Assembly (NCBI RefSeq): GCF_000024985.1 | Contig: NC_013523.1 | Coordinates: forward strand, 2,170,001-2,234,000 | Reading direction: 5' to 3' | DNA length: 64,000 nucleotides | DNA from: Sphaerobacter thermophilus DSM 20745 | Lineage (GTDB): Bacteria; Chloroflexota; Chloroflexia; Thermomicrobiales; Thermomicrobiaceae | Part shown: positions 35,616 through 45,004 of the stretch, piece after piece | Layout of the letters: each line of letters opens with the position of its first letter | Numbering within the stretch: the first letter of the stretch is position 1 | Position numbers and translations under genes: made by a program | The notes under the pieces: generated by a model | What the model saw: only the letters and a program-made list of their open reading frames with translations | Databases searched by the model: none | Told to the model about the DNA's origin: nothing

Positions 35616-36092
35616 CTACCCGGCGCGCTTCGGGCCCGGCGAGGCGCCGCGCAGCACCTCGACCTCCCGGCGGAGATCGTCGAGGTCGGCAAAGTCGCGG
35701 TAGACGGAGGCGAAGCGGATATAGGCCACCTGATCAAGCTGCTTCAACTCCCGCAGTACGATCTCCCCGATTGTGGTGCTCGGCACCTCGACAGTGCCCA
35801 TCGCCAGCAATTCGGTCTCGACGGTCGCCACGATGCGGTCGATCTCCGCCTGCGGGACGGGTCGCTTGGTGAGCGCGATGCGCAGCTTGTCGCGGAGCTT
35901 GCGCGGGTCGAACTCCTCGCGCCGGCCGTCGCGCTTGACGACCATCAGGGCGACGGGTTCGACCCGCTCGTAGGTGGTGAAGCGGCGGCCGCAGGCGGGA
36001 CACTCTCGCCGACGCCGGATGCTGTCGCCGCCGCTCAATTCCCGCGAGTCGATCACCCGCGAGTCCCGTGCCTGGCAGAAGGGGCAGCGCAC
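35616..36092 (-). CDS. nrdR: Transcriptional repressor NrdR
   Basis: The product is 158 aa. The N-terminal zinc ribbon has C3, C6, C31 and C34 (MRCPFC...CPACGRRF). The ATP-cone domain follows (about 48-140, VVKRDGRREEFDPRKLRDKLRIA...). NrdR binds ATP or dATP and represses ribonucleotide reductase operons. The gene lies nine bases after ftsZ, so synthesis of a dNTP-supply regulator is tied to a division gene. Confidence 0.97.
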   Translation of the reverse strand: MRCPFCQARDSRVIDSRELSGGDSIRRRRECPACGRRFTTYERVEPVALMVVKRDGRREEFDPRKLRDKLRIALTKRPVPQAEIDRIVATVETELLAMGTVEVPSTTIGEIVLRELKQLDQVAYIRFASVYRDFADLDDLRREVEVLRGASPGPKRAG

Positions 36093-36101
36093 GGGAAACT
36101 C

Positions 36102-37211
36102 CTACCGCTCGCGCAGGAAGCGCAAGATAGCCGGCTCGGACCACTCGTCGTCCGGCAACAGCGGCACGCGCGGCGGCGCCGTCTGGCCACCTGCCTGGGC
36201 CTCGGCCGCCTGGCGGAACCGGCGGTCCGGCCGCTGGCGGCGCGGCTGGCTGGTGCCGTGGAAGCCGGTGGCGATCAGGGTGATCTGGACATCCCGGCCC
36301 ATCGACTCGTCGGTCGTGGCGCCGAAGATGATCTCGGCGTCGTCGTCCGCGGCCGCGCGGATGATCTCGGCGGCCTCGGTGATCTCGGTGAGCGAGAGGT
36401 CCGGCCCACCGATGATGTTGTAAAGAACGCCGACCGCACCGTCGATGCTCATCTCCAGCAGCGGGCTCTCGATGGCCATGCGGGCCGCGTCGACGCAGCG
36501 GGTCTCCCCGGTACCGCGGCCGATCGCCATCAGGGCCGAGCCGGCGTCGCGCATGATCGTCTTGACGTCGGCGAAGTCGAGGTTGATCAGGCCGGGCTTG
36601 ACGATCAGGTCGGAGATGCCCTGGATACCCTGGCGGAGCACGTCGTCGGCCAGCCGGAACGCCTCGGAGAATGGCGTCTTGGGATCGACCAGGCTGATGA
36701 GCCGCTGGTTGGGGATCGTGATCAGCGCGTCCACGTGCTCCTTGAGGGCGGCCACGCCTTCGTCGGCCACGCGGCGACGCTTGGCGCCCTCGAAGTCGAA
36801 CGGACGGGTCACCACGCCGACGGTCAGCGCGCCGGTCTCCCGCGCCAGTCGGGCCACGATCGGCGAGGCGCCGGTACCGGTGCCGCCGCCCATCCCCGCG
36901 GTGATGAAGACCATATCGGCGCCGCGCACCACCTCGCCGAGGGCGTCGATGCTCTCCTCGGCCGCGCGCTCACCGATCTCCGGGCGGCCGCCGGCCCCGA
37001 GCCCCTTGGTCAGCTTGTCGCCGATGCGCACCGTCACCGGCGCCAGGGAGTTGACCAGGGCCTGCGCGTCGGTGTTGACCGTGATGAATTCGACGCCCTC
37101 TACTCCGGCTTCGATCATTCGGTTCACGGCATTACCGCCGCCACCGCCGACGCCGATGACCTTGATCCGTGCGAATGAGTTTGTGAAGTCGTCATCGTGG
37201 ACGTTGAACAT
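36102..37211 (-). CDS. ftsZ: Cell division protein FtsZ
   Basis: The product is 369 aa. The tubulin signature GGGTGTG is at residues 108-114 ([13 protein letters not shown]). The N-terminal nucleotide fold has [18 protein letters not shown], and the synergy-loop and T7 region has [15 protein letters not shown]. The tail (about 315-369) is a Gln/Arg-rich linker ending [15 protein letters not shown], the conserved C-terminal peptide that binds FtsA and other partners. FtsZ polymerises with GTP to form the division ring. Confidence 0.98.
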   Translation of the reverse strand: MFNVHDDDFTNSFARIKVIGVGGGGGNAVNRMIEAGVEGVEFITVNTDAQALVNSLAPVTVRIGDKLTKGLGAGGRPEIGERAAEESIDALGEVVRGADMVFITAGMGGGTGTGASPIVARLARETGALTVGVVTRPFDFEGAKRRRVADEGVAALKEHVDALITIPNQRLISLVDPKTPFSEAFRLADDVLRQGIQGISDLIVKPGLINLDFADVKTIMRDAGSALMAIGRGTGETRCVDAARMAIESPLLEMSIDGAVGVLYNIIGGPDLSLTEITEAAEIIRAAADDDAEIIFGATTDESMGRDVQITLIATGFHGTSQPRRQRPDRRFRQAAEAQAGGQTAPPRVPLLPDDEWSEPAILRFLRER

Positions 37212-37287
37212 TCAAGATCCTCCCCGCAGCACACCAGCGGCGCCCGTTCCCTGTGAGTCGCGCTGGATAGCACGCAGTTTACAGAAG

Positions 37288-37317
37288 AGTATGCACGTAT
37301 GAGTTCGCCGCCGACAA
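37288..37317 (-). promoter_or_regulatory. Possible internal promoter of ftsZ
   Basis: On the minus strand TTGTCG (37312-37317) is followed after 18 bases by CATACT (37288-37293) in a gap of about 128 bases between ftsA and ftsZ. Both hexamers are only partial matches. Confidence 0.3.
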
Positions 37318-37339
37318 CACGTCCCCCGGGCCCAACGGC

Positions 37340-38515
37340 CTAATCGGTACCTCCCAACGGCACGAACTCACGCAGCCAGCGACCGAGGGCCGGCCATAGG
37401 CCCGGACGAGGCGGCTCCGGCTCCACCTCCTCGAACTCGTCCGGCAACGTTTCGTCCATGCCAAACACCCCCTCGGGCGCAGGCTCCAACGGCCGGAGCC
37501 GCGCCTGGGCCAGCACTAACCCTACCGCGCCGGTAGTGCGCGTGTCGCTGAAGCGCGGCCCGCCTGGCCGCGCCAACCGGACTGGAATGCGCAGCCCGCG
37601 CTGCGCCGCGCCAAGTACGCCATCAATGCCGGCGCCACCACCAGCAAGCACCGCGCCACCAGCTAGCCGCCAGCCCAGGTCCAGGTCGTCCAGCCGCTGG
37701 CGGATACGATGGAATAGATCGACCATGCCCCCGCCGGGCACCGTGCGCGGCGCGGGGTACCCTCGAGCACCGGACGCGACCGGCGTGACGCCACGGCCCA
37801 GGGTCGCCACTGACCGAACCCCGATCGGCATCGAAAAGAGTTCGCGGATCTGGCCGTCGAGGTAGACCGCCACGTCAGTCGTCGTCCCGCCCAGATCGAT
37901 CAGCAACGCGCCTTGCTCCCGCACACTCGCGGGCAGCGCCGCCTCGGCTGCCGCCATCGCTCGCGGCATCAGCAAATCAACCTCGGCGCCCAGCTGTGCG
38001 AGGATGCGCGCGCGCGTATCTACGTAGGATGTAGGGATACTATACACTTCCATCTTCACGCGCACGACATGTCCGTACAGTCCAGCGAGGGGATCGACGA
38101 CCGGGAAGCCATCGACGGTGCAGCCGCGCGGCACCGAGGCGAGGACGACTCCGGCCACGCGTGGGTCGCGCAGCGCGCGCCGGTGGAGCGCTTCGAGCAT
38201 GTCGGCCTCGACACGCACGGCCCGCGGGGTGCGCTGCTCGGCCGCGGCCGTCACCCGACGCAGGTGCAACCCGGAGACGCTCAACGCCACCCGCTCGACC
38301 GGGGCGCCAGTCCGCTCAGCCACGCGCCGGAGAGCGGCGGCAAGCACCTGCTCCAGCGCCGCAGCGTCGACCACCTCGCCCCGCACCACGCCGGCGCTCG
38401 GCAGCACCTCGCAACCAGCGAGCGCAACCTGCCCGGCCGCGTCGTGGGTCGCCGTGGCTACCGCGACGGTCGATGACCCAATGTCAAGGCCAACATACCA
38501 GCGATGCGCTGTCAT
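37340..38515 (-). CDS. ftsA: FtsA-like actin-family cell division protein
   Basis: The product is 391 aa. Actin-family motifs: phosphate-1 GLDIGSSTVAVA (9-20), phosphate-2 LLIDLGGTTTDVAV and adenosine LAGGGAGI. The SHS2-like 1C insertion region (about 85-165) is present. The C-terminus GLWPALGRWLREFVPL fits the amphipathic helix that holds FtsA on the membrane. It anchors FtsZ filaments. Similarity in the middle is loose, so it is a divergent FtsA. Position between ftsQ and ftsZ supports the call. Confidence 0.88.
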   Translation of the reverse strand: MTAHRWYVGLDIGSSTVAVATATHDAAGQVALAGCEVLPSAGVVRGEVVDAAALEQVLAAALRRVAERTGAPVERVALSVSGLHLRRVTAAAEQRTPRAVRVEADMLEALHRRALRDPRVAGVVLASVPRGCTVDGFPVVDPLAGLYGHVVRVKMEVYSIPTSYVDTRARILAQLGAEVDLLMPRAMAAAEAALPASVREQGALLIDLGGTTTDVAVYLDGQIRELFSMPIGVRSVATLGRGVTPVASGARGYPAPRTVPGGGMVDLFHRIRQRLDDLDLGWRLAGGAVLAGGGAGIDGVLGAAQRGLRIPVRLARPGGPRFSDTRTTGAVGLVLAQARLRPLEPAPEGVFGMDETLPDEFEEVEPEPPRPGLWPALGRWLREFVPLGGTD

Positions 38516-38584
38516 CCTCGACTACCTACCAGACGAGTAAGGTTGTACGTACGGGATCTGAGTGATGAGCCGCCGCTGAGCGCC

Positions 38585-38593
38585 AGTATAGCA
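38585..38593 (-). promoter_or_regulatory. Possible extended -10 promoter upstream of ftsA
   Basis: Minus-strand TGCTATACT, about 70 bases before the ftsA start, in the only sizeable gap (38516-38698) in this part of the cluster. Two TGTACGTAC direct repeats (38543-38551 and 38612-38620) flank it. Confidence 0.4.
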
Positions 38594-38698
38594 CAAGCTG
38601 TTCATGCGCGCTGTACGTACGTGCGCGCGTCGGAATCCCAACCCGGCGCCACTATGCCTGAGTGTCCGAACACTGTGAACAAGCATCCTCGCTCCTGG

Positions 38699-39469
38699 CT
38701 ACTGGTAGTAGGGACGCTCCGGCTCGCGCAGGTCGAGCTGTGACCAGTGGTCCGGCAGCGACAGCGCCGCATCCAGCACATTGAGCTTGAGCGGCAGGCG
38801 GTCGCTGCCACCCAGCACGACCGTCCGCCCCTCGGTCAGGTGGGCCGTCAGGCCCAGCCGCGGCTCGTAGGCTACCATCGTGAGCCGCTCGCCCAGGCGT
38901 TCCTGAACGACCTGAATCGCCTGTATCAGCTCCGGAGAAATCTGCGCACCCACGCGCGGCAAGTCCCCCTCTGTCTGCACGACGCGCGGCAGATTGGGAT
39001 CGAATCCCAGTGCGATCACCCATCCCTGCTGGTCCACCAGCACGGCCTGTTCCCCGGCTTGCCAGGCGAGGACTGGTACCCGCTCTTGCACGCGCACCAC
39101 GACGCGGTCGGGGAACTCGGTACGCACCTCCGCCGAGGCCACGGCCGGGTGTGCGGCGACGCGGCGGGCCACCTCCTCGGTGTCGAGCCGGAAGACGGGC
39201 TGGCCCAGCGCCCCGCTGGTCGCCACGATCGAGTCGGCGAAGGCCAGGGCGTTCCCCTGGACCACGACGCTGCGCACAACGAAGTCGTCGGAGAACAAGA
39301 ATCCCCCGCCCAACACCGAGAGCCCGACTGCCAGCAAGAAAGCCGGCAGGCGACCGTTGACCGCGCTGGCGTGGAGGAAGCCCGCCAGGCGCGAGCGGCG
39401 CCGGCGACGCCGCGGTGGCGCGGCATGCCGGGCCGGCGGATACCGCCGCTGGGACACGCGCTCGCTCAT
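38699..39469 (-). CDS. ftsQ: Cell division protein FtsQ/DivIB
   Basis: The product is 256 aa: a basic cytoplasmic tail, one membrane helix (about 42-62, LPAFLLAVGLSVLGGGFLF), and a POTRA domain (VRSVVVQGNALAFADSIVATSG...) followed by a beta domain. This is the standard bitopic FtsQ layout. It links the early ring to FtsL and FtsW/FtsI. The ATG overlaps the ddl stop by ATGA, so the two are translationally coupled. Confidence 0.9.
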   Translation of the reverse strand: MSERVSQRRYPPARHAAPPRRRRRRSRLAGFLHASAVNGRLPAFLLAVGLSVLGGGFLFSDDFVVRSVVVQGNALAFADSIVATSGALGQPVFRLDTEEVARRVAAHPAVASAEVRTEFPDRVVVRVQERVPVLAWQAGEQAVLVDQQGWVIALGFDPNLPRVVQTEGDLPRVGAQISPELIQAIQVVQERLGERLTMVAYEPRLGLTAHLTEGRTVVLGGSDRLPLKLNVLDAALSLPDHWSQLDLREPERPYYQ

Positions 39470-40593
39470 ACCCCGCTGCCGTCGCGGCGCTCGGCGTGCC
39501 GCTCCAGCGCCAGCTCGATCAGCCGGGAAACCAGCTCCCGGAAGGACAATCCGCTTGCCTCCCAGAGGATGGGGTACATGCTGATCTGGGTGAAGCCCGG
39601 GATGGTATTGATCTCGTTGATGTAGATGGTGCCGGTGTTTCGCTCCAGGAAGAAGTCCACGCGCGCCATCCCGGCGGCGTCCACGACCTTGAAGGCGCGC
39701 ACCGCCATCTCGCGCACCGTGTCGGACTGCTCCTGCGTGATCGGCGCCGGGACGAGCAACTCCGAGCCCTCATCGACGTACTTGGCCTGGTAGTCGTAGA
39801 ACTCGTTGACCGGCCGGATCTCGCCCACGACCGAGGTGATCGGCTCGTCGTTGCCGAGGACGCTCACCTCCAGCTCGCGCGCGTCGATCCCCCGCTCAAC
39901 GACAAGCTTGCGGTCGTAGCGCGCGGCTTCCTCCATCGCCCCGGGAAGCTCTCCCGGGTGATGCACCTTGCTGACGCCGACACTTGACCCGAGATTGGCA
40001 GGCTTGACGAAGCAGGGATAGCCCAGTTCCCGCTCGACCCGCGCTGCCACGCCTTCCGGGTCGCGTTCCCACTGGCGGCGGGTCACCCACAGCCAGGGCG
40101 CGACCGGCAAGCCTTCACGCTCGAAGAGCTGCTTGGCTACAACCTTGTCCATCGAGACCGCCGAGCCGAGCACCCCGGCGCCGACGTAGGGGACATCGGC
40201 CAGCTCCAGCAGACCCTGCACCGTGCCGTCCTCACCGTACGGGCCGTGCAGGACCGGGAAGACGACATCGAGCTGTTGCACGACACCGGCACCGGCGACT
40301 TCGACGGCGTGGCCCGTCTCCGGCACGGCCAGCGCGCTGCCGAGGTCGGACTCCTCCGCCGGCGGGTCGTCCCCCGGCGCAAGAGCCAGGCGCGAGGTGG
40401 CGGCGAGCTGCCGCAACGGGTCACCACCGCTCAACCAGCGGCCCTCCCGTGTGATGCCGATGGGCACGACCTCGAACCGTTCCCGGTCGATCGCCCGCAG
40501 GATGGCCTGCGCGGAGCGCAGCGACACGTCGTGCTCGCCCGAGCGCCCGCCAAAGATGACACCGACGCGAATTTTCCTGGCGCCCTGTGCCAC
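39466..40593 (-). CDS. ddl: D-alanine--D-alanine ligase
   Basis: The product is 375 aa from the GTG at 40591-40593, one base after the murC stop. GGAGG lies within the end of murC, so I prefer this to a longer frame overlapping murC. ATP-grasp features: VGVIFGGRSGEHDVSLRSA at the start, VLHGPYGEDGTVQGLLEL, SMDKVVAKQLF, CFVKPANLGSSVGVSKV and INEINTIPGFTQISMYP. It makes the D-Ala-D-Ala end of the peptidoglycan stem peptide in the cytosol. Confidence 0.97.
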   Translation of the reverse strand: MAQGARKIRVGVIFGGRSGEHDVSLRSAQAILRAIDRERFEVVPIGITREGRWLSGGDPLRQLAATSRLALAPGDDPPAEESDLGSALAVPETGHAVEVAGAGVVQQLDVVFPVLHGPYGEDGTVQGLLELADVPYVGAGVLGSAVSMDKVVAKQLFEREGLPVAPWLWVTRRQWERDPEGVAARVERELGYPCFVKPANLGSSVGVSKVHHPGELPGAMEEAARYDRKLVVERGIDARELEVSVLGNDEPITSVVGEIRPVNEFYDYQAKYVDEGSELLVPAPITQEQSDTVREMAVRAFKVVDAAGMARVDFFLERNTGTIYINEINTIPGFTQISMYPILWEASGLSFRELVSRLIELALERHAERRDGSGV

Positions 40594-40594
40594 G

Positions 40595-42016
40595 TCACGT
40601 GCCTCCAATCCCTTGTTCCCCGGCGCCGAGCAGCCCAAGGAGCCGCTCGCCCGCTTTCCAGATGTCCCCCGCGCCGAGGATCAGCACGACATCACCGGCC
40701 TCCGCGTCAGCGGCCACCACCTCCCCGGCCGCAGCCGGCGACTCGACCACCACCACCGGCCGCCCGGCCATCCGCCCGGCAATGTCGGCCGAACTGACGC
40801 CCAGGTCATTGGTCTCGCGCGCCGCATAGATCGGCGCGAGTACCACGTAGTCGGCCAGCGATAGCGCGGCCGCGAAGTCGTCGAGCATCTCGCGGGTGCG
40901 CGAGTAAGTATGCGGCTGGAACACCGCCCAGAGCCGCGCCGCGGGGTAGCGCTCGCGCGCTGCCTCGATGGTCGCCCGGATCTCGGTCGGGTGGTGGGCG
41001 TAGTCGTCGACCACCGTCACTCCGCGTGCCTGCCCCCGCACCTCGAAGCGCCGCCCGACTCCGCCGAAGGCCGCCAGACCCGGCAGCAGCCGCTCCGGCG
41101 CGACACCGGCCGCCTCCCCTGCAGCCAGTGCCGCCAGCGCGTTGAGACGATTGTGCCAACCCGGCACCGCCAGCCGCAGCCGCAGCGTTCGCCCGCCCGG
41201 CGCGCGGACCAGGTCGCCCGACCCCGTTTCCTCATCACGAACGATCGACCAGTCTGCGTTGGGGTCGGACCCGAAGGTTACCACCCGCGGGCGACGATCG
41301 CCGAGTCGTGCCAGCAGGTCACGACACCCCGGATCGTCCGCCGAGACGACGAGCGTGCCATCGGGGCGCATCCCACTTACGAAGCGGGTGAATGCCTCCA
41401 GGACAGACTCCCGCGAGGGGAAGAGATCCGGGTGGTCGTGCTCGATGTTCGTCACCACCGCCACATCGGGGTGGAGCCAGAGGAAGCTATAGTCGTACTC
41501 GTCTGCCTCCGCCACGAAGAACGGGCCAGCGCCCGGCCGCGCGTTGGTCCCCAGCTCCTTGACGACGGCCCCCACCGCGAACGACGGGTCCTCCCCGGCG
41601 TGCACGAGGGCCAGAGCCAGCATCCCGCTGGTGGTCGACTTGCCGTGTGTCCCGGCGACGGCGAGGCAGACGCGCTCGTCGCACAGGCGTCCCAACAGCG
41701 CCGCGCGCTTGATGATCGGGATACCCCGAGCCCGGGCGGCGGCCACCTCGGGGTTCGACTCTGGCGCGGCAGCGGTGACGACGACGAGGTCCGGATCATC
41801 CAGGTTGGCCGGGTCATGGCCGACGGTCACCGGGAAGCCCTCGGCGCGCAGCGCCTGCACCACCGGGGAGTCGACGGCATCCGATCCGCTCACGCGGTAG
41901 CCGCGCGCGGCCAGGATGCGGGCCAGCCCGCTCATGCCGATACCGCCGATCCCGATCAGGTGCAGCGTCGCCGGGGGCGGTGGGAGGACCGGGGCGGTGC
42001 CGGGCAACTGACGCAT
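40595..42016 (-). CDS. murC: UDP-N-acetylmuramate--L-alanine ligase
   Basis: The product is 473 aa from ATG 42014-42016 with GGAGGTGAGCGG upstream. The longer frame overlapping ftsW is rejected. Motifs: the Rossmann loop LIGIGGIGMSGLARIL, P-loop GTHGKSTTSGML, EADEYDYSFL and DDYAHHPTEI. It adds L-Ala to UDP-MurNAc in the first stem-peptide step. The start is four bases after the ftsW stop. In most dcw clusters murG precedes murC, but it is missing here. Confidence 0.97.
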   Translation of the reverse strand: MRQLPGTAPVLPPPPATLHLIGIGGIGMSGLARILAARGYRVSGSDAVDSPVVQALRAEGFPVTVGHDPANLDDPDLVVVTAAAPESNPEVAAARARGIPIIKRAALLGRLCDERVCLAVAGTHGKSTTSGMLALALVHAGEDPSFAVGAVVKELGTNARPGAGPFFVAEADEYDYSFLWLHPDVAVVTNIEHDHPDLFPSRESVLEAFTRFVSGMRPDGTLVVSADDPGCRDLLARLGDRRPRVVTFGSDPNADWSIVRDEETGSGDLVRAPGGRTLRLRLAVPGWHNRLNALAALAAGEAAGVAPERLLPGLAAFGGVGRRFEVRGQARGVTVVDDYAHHPTEIRATIEAARERYPAARLWAVFQPHTYSRTREMLDDFAAALSLADYVVLAPIYAARETNDLGVSSADIAGRMAGRPVVVVESPAAAGEVVAADAEAGDVVLILGAGDIWKAGERLLGLLGAGEQGIGGT

Positions 42017-42020
42017 CCGC

Positions 42021-43415
42021 TCACCTCCAGTGCCGCGTGTTGCGCGAAGCCCGCCGGCCGCGCCCAAAGGTACCCGACTGCGCCCGCCCACGTACGACCG
42101 TGCCGCGGACCGTGCTGGTTCGCGGACGGCTGCTGCCGGAAGCCAGCGCGGCGCCGCGCGCGAGCCGCCCGGCCGGAGCCGGGTCGCGCGGGGCACGCCG
42201 CCGGAGCGAGCGCGTGCGTGGAGCGTGAGCCTCGGTGCTGGCGGCCGTGAGCGCGGGGTCTACCGTCTGCCGGGAAATGTTCAGCAGCAGGCCCACCGCG
42301 GTGAGGGTCACGGCCAAGGAGGTGCCGCCGTAGCTGAGGAACGGCAGGGTGATGCCGGTGAAGGGGATCGTCGTGGTGATCCCGCCGATGTTGATAGCCG
42401 CCTGGAAGATGATCCAGGTGGTGATACCCACCGCGACCAGCGTCCCGAAGGTGTCGGGGGCGCGCTTGGCGATGCGGTAGCCGCGCCAGGCGAACGCCAG
42501 GAAGAGGAACAGGACGACGCTGCAGCCGATCAGGCCCAGTTCCTCCCCGATGACGGCGAAGATGGCATCGGTCTGGGCGAAGGGCAGCCAGGCGAACTTC
42601 TGCCGGCTGGCGCCGAGGCCGAGGCCGAAGATGCCGCCGCTGGCGAGCGCAGCCCGCGCCTGGATGAGCTGCCAGGCGAGGTCCGGGTTAGCGTCCGGGT
42701 TGAGGAAAATCAGGATGCGCTGCCGGCGGTAGGACGAACCCAGCGCCATCACCAGGAAGGCGACCGTGCCAACCCCCGTCAGCAGGCTCAGGTGGATCAG
42801 GCGGGCGCCGGCCACCAGGAACATGCCGACGGCGATGATCGCCAGCAGGGCCGACGTCCCCAGGTCGGGCTGGAGCATGAGCAAGCCGATCAGCAGGCCG
42901 AGGAAGACGGTGAAGGGCACCAGCCCGTAGCTGAACAGGCGCACCTTGGCGCCCTTCTGCGCCAGCCAGTCGGCCAGGTAGATGATGAGCACCGGCTTGG
43001 CGATCTCGCTCGGTTGGACCGAGAGCGGCCCGATGAAGATCCAGCGCTGTGCCCCGTAAATCTCCTGGCCCACACCCGGCATCAGCACCACGGAGAGCAG
43101 CAGGAGCACCACCAACATGCCCAGGATCGAGAAGCGCCGCCAGACGTGGTAGTCGACGGCATAGGTCACGGCCATCCCCGCCAGGCCGAGCGCGACCCAG
43201 ATGAGTTGCCGGGTCAGGTAGTAGTAGGCGTTGCCGTCCTGGCTCAGACCGATGGTGAAGCTGGCGCTGAAGACCATGACGGTCCCGAACATGACCAGCG
43301 TCAGCGGGATGGTCACGAGCCAGTAGTCGGGCGCGTGCACGGCGTAGCGCGCCGCGGTGAAGTCGCGGACGCGGCGCAGGCGCTCCCCGGCGGTCCTGGC
43401 GGTCGTGGCGCTCAT
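42021..43415 (-). CDS. ftsW: SEDS-family peptidoglycan glycosyltransferase FtsW
   Basis: The product is 464 aa with about ten membrane helices. SEDS motifs are present: AQRWIFIGPLSVQPSEIAKP, LQPDLGTSALL, FAVIGEELGLIG and PFLSYGGTSLAV. It polymerises lipid II glycan strands at the septum with its partner transpeptidase. The C-terminal 85 residues are Arg/Ser/Thr-rich and probably disordered in the cytoplasm. The start overlaps the murD end by ATGA. Confidence 0.96.
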   Translation of the reverse strand: MSATTARTAGERLRRVRDFTAARYAVHAPDYWLVTIPLTLVMFGTVMVFSASFTIGLSQDGNAYYYLTRQLIWVALGLAGMAVTYAVDYHVWRRFSILGMLVVLLLLSVVLMPGVGQEIYGAQRWIFIGPLSVQPSEIAKPVLIIYLADWLAQKGAKVRLFSYGLVPFTVFLGLLIGLLMLQPDLGTSALLAIIAVGMFLVAGARLIHLSLLTGVGTVAFLVMALGSSYRRQRILIFLNPDANPDLAWQLIQARAALASGGIFGLGLGASRQKFAWLPFAQTDAIFAVIGEELGLIGCSVVLFLFLAFAWRGYRIAKRAPDTFGTLVAVGITTWIIFQAAINIGGITTTIPFTGITLPFLSYGGTSLAVTLTAVGLLLNISRQTVDPALTAASTEAHAPRTRSLRRRAPRDPAPAGRLARGAALASGSSRPRTSTVRGTVVRGRAQSGTFGRGRRASRNTRHWR

Positions 43416-44857
43416 GGCTCTCCTTCCCGCCGGGCGGCCCCGGCCAGGGCGCGCACCGCCGCCCGGAAGGCCTCCCCGCGCTCAAACTCATCCCGGAACA
43501 GGCCGAAGCTGGCGCAGCCCGGGGCCAGCAGCACAACCCCACCCGGCGTCGCCAGTTCGGCCGCGGCCCGCACGGCGTCCTCCATCGACCGGTGCGGCCC
43601 GGAGATCCGTGCCGCTCCCGCGTCGCGCAGCCGCGCGTGCAGGTCAGGGGTGGCCGTGCCGTCGAGCAGGACGACGGCGCTCGCCTCGGCGGCGACGCGC
43701 CGGGCCATCGGGCCGAGGTCGGCGCCCTTAGCGGCACCGCCCGCGATCAGGACCAGCGGCCGCCCACGGAAGGTGTCGAGCGCGGCCACCGCCGCGGCCG
43801 GGGCGGTGGCTGCCGTGTCGTTCACGTAGCAGACCCCGTCGATGGTGGCCACGATCTCCTGCCGGTGCGGCACCGGGGTCGCAGCGAGCAGCCCGGTCCG
43901 CACCTGGGCCGGGTCCGCCCCAGCCAGGATGGCCGCCGCCGCGGCCGCCAGGGCATTGGCCACGGCGTGGTCCCCCGGCAAGGGGAACTCATCACGGCGC
44001 AGCAGTTCGACCTCGCTGCCGTCCCAACGCCAGACGAGCCGGTCGCCGTCGCGGAAGGCACCGGCCGGCGCGTCCCCGGCCATGCCAAAGGGCACCACGC
44101 GTCCCGCGCCCGCACTGCGGCTCTCCCAGGCGAGCGGGTCGTCACGATTCAGCACCAGCCAGTCGTCCGGCCCCTGGTAGCGGGCGATCTGCCGCTTTGC
44201 CTCAACGTAGGCCGCCATGGAGGGGTAGCGGTTCAAGTGGTCCTCACTGATGTTGGTGATCACGGCCACGTGCGGGCTGAGGCCGTGCTCGGCGAGCCCC
44301 TCGATCTGCCAGCTCGACAGCTCGATGACGACCGGCGTGTCGGGCCGGATGCCGGGCAGCGCATCGAGGGTCGATGTGCCCATGTTTCCCGCCAGCACCG
44401 TGTCCGGCCGGGCTACCCGCAGGATGCCGGCGCAGAGGGTGGCGGTCGTGGTCTTCCCCTTCGTGCCGGTGATCCCGACGATGGGAGCCGGGCAGGCGCG
44501 GAAGAAGAGGGACATCTCCATCTCGATCCGGGCACCGGCCGCGCGGGCACGTTGGAGCCAGGGGGAATCGAGCGGCACGGCGGGATTCCGCACCACCAGG
44601 TCGGCCCGCTCGAAGTCCTCGGCGCGGTGCTCGCCCAGCACGTAGCGGATAGGCAGCCCGGCCAGCTCCTCCAGCGCCGGGACGAGGTCCGCCTCGGTGC
44701 GGAGATCGGTCACGGTGACCTCGGCACCCTGCGCCACCAGGTAGCGGGCCACGCCGACGCCCCCCTGGCGCGTGCCCAGGCCCATCACCAGCGCCCGCGC
44801 CCCGCGCAGGTCCGGCTCCGCTCTCCTCTGCGTGGTCCGAGCAACGTGATCCGTCAT
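43412..44857 (-). CDS. murD: UDP-N-acetylmuramoyl-L-alanine--D-glutamate ligase
   Basis: The product is 481 aa from ATG 44855-44857. Motifs: VMGLGTRQGGVGVARYL (N-terminal Rossmann), VRNPAVPLDSPW, P-loop GITGTKGKTTTATLC, ITNISEDHLNRY and VNDTAATAPAAAVAAL. It adds D-Glu to UDP-MurNAc-L-Ala. No strong ribosome-binding site is seen, and a 150-bp spacer with a hairpin repeat separates it from mraY. Confidence 0.95.
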   Translation of the reverse strand: MTDHVARTTQRRAEPDLRGARALVMGLGTRQGGVGVARYLVAQGAEVTVTDLRTEADLVPALEELAGLPIRYVLGEHRAEDFERADLVVRNPAVPLDSPWLQRARAAGARIEMEMSLFFRACPAPIVGITGTKGKTTTATLCAGILRVARPDTVLAGNMGTSTLDALPGIRPDTPVVIELSSWQIEGLAEHGLSPHVAVITNISEDHLNRYPSMAAYVEAKRQIARYQGPDDWLVLNRDDPLAWESRSAGAGRVVPFGMAGDAPAGAFRDGDRLVWRWDGSEVELLRRDEFPLPGDHAVANALAAAAAAILAGADPAQVRTGLLAATPVPHRQEIVATIDGVCYVNDTAATAPAAAVAALDTFRGRPLVLIAGGAAKGADLGPMARRVAAEASAVVLLDGTATPDLHARLRDAGAARISGPHRSMEDAVRAAAELATPGGVVLLAPGCASFGLFRDEFERGEAFRAAVRALAGAARREGEP

Positions 44858-44879
44858 CACCACAGCGTCCCAACGTGTG

Positions 44880-44937
44880 TCATCCTGAGCGGATCCGGGC
44901 GCGGCGTGCTGCCGCGCCCGGCGGAGTCTAAGGATGA
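44880..44937. repeat. TCATCCTGAGC...AAGGATGA hairpin repeat
   Basis: Ends TCATCC and GGATGA are complementary. Inside, CCGGGCGCGGC (44895-44905) pairs with GCCGCGCCCGG (44911-44921). The element sits between mraY and murD within the dcw cluster and may attenuate read-through. Confidence 0.7.
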
Positions 44938-45004
44938 CAGAGGCAGCGGCCACCCGGCGATAGCAAGTCTTGCCGGTCCGAGCCCGGAACCATCGCCGTC
45001 CCCC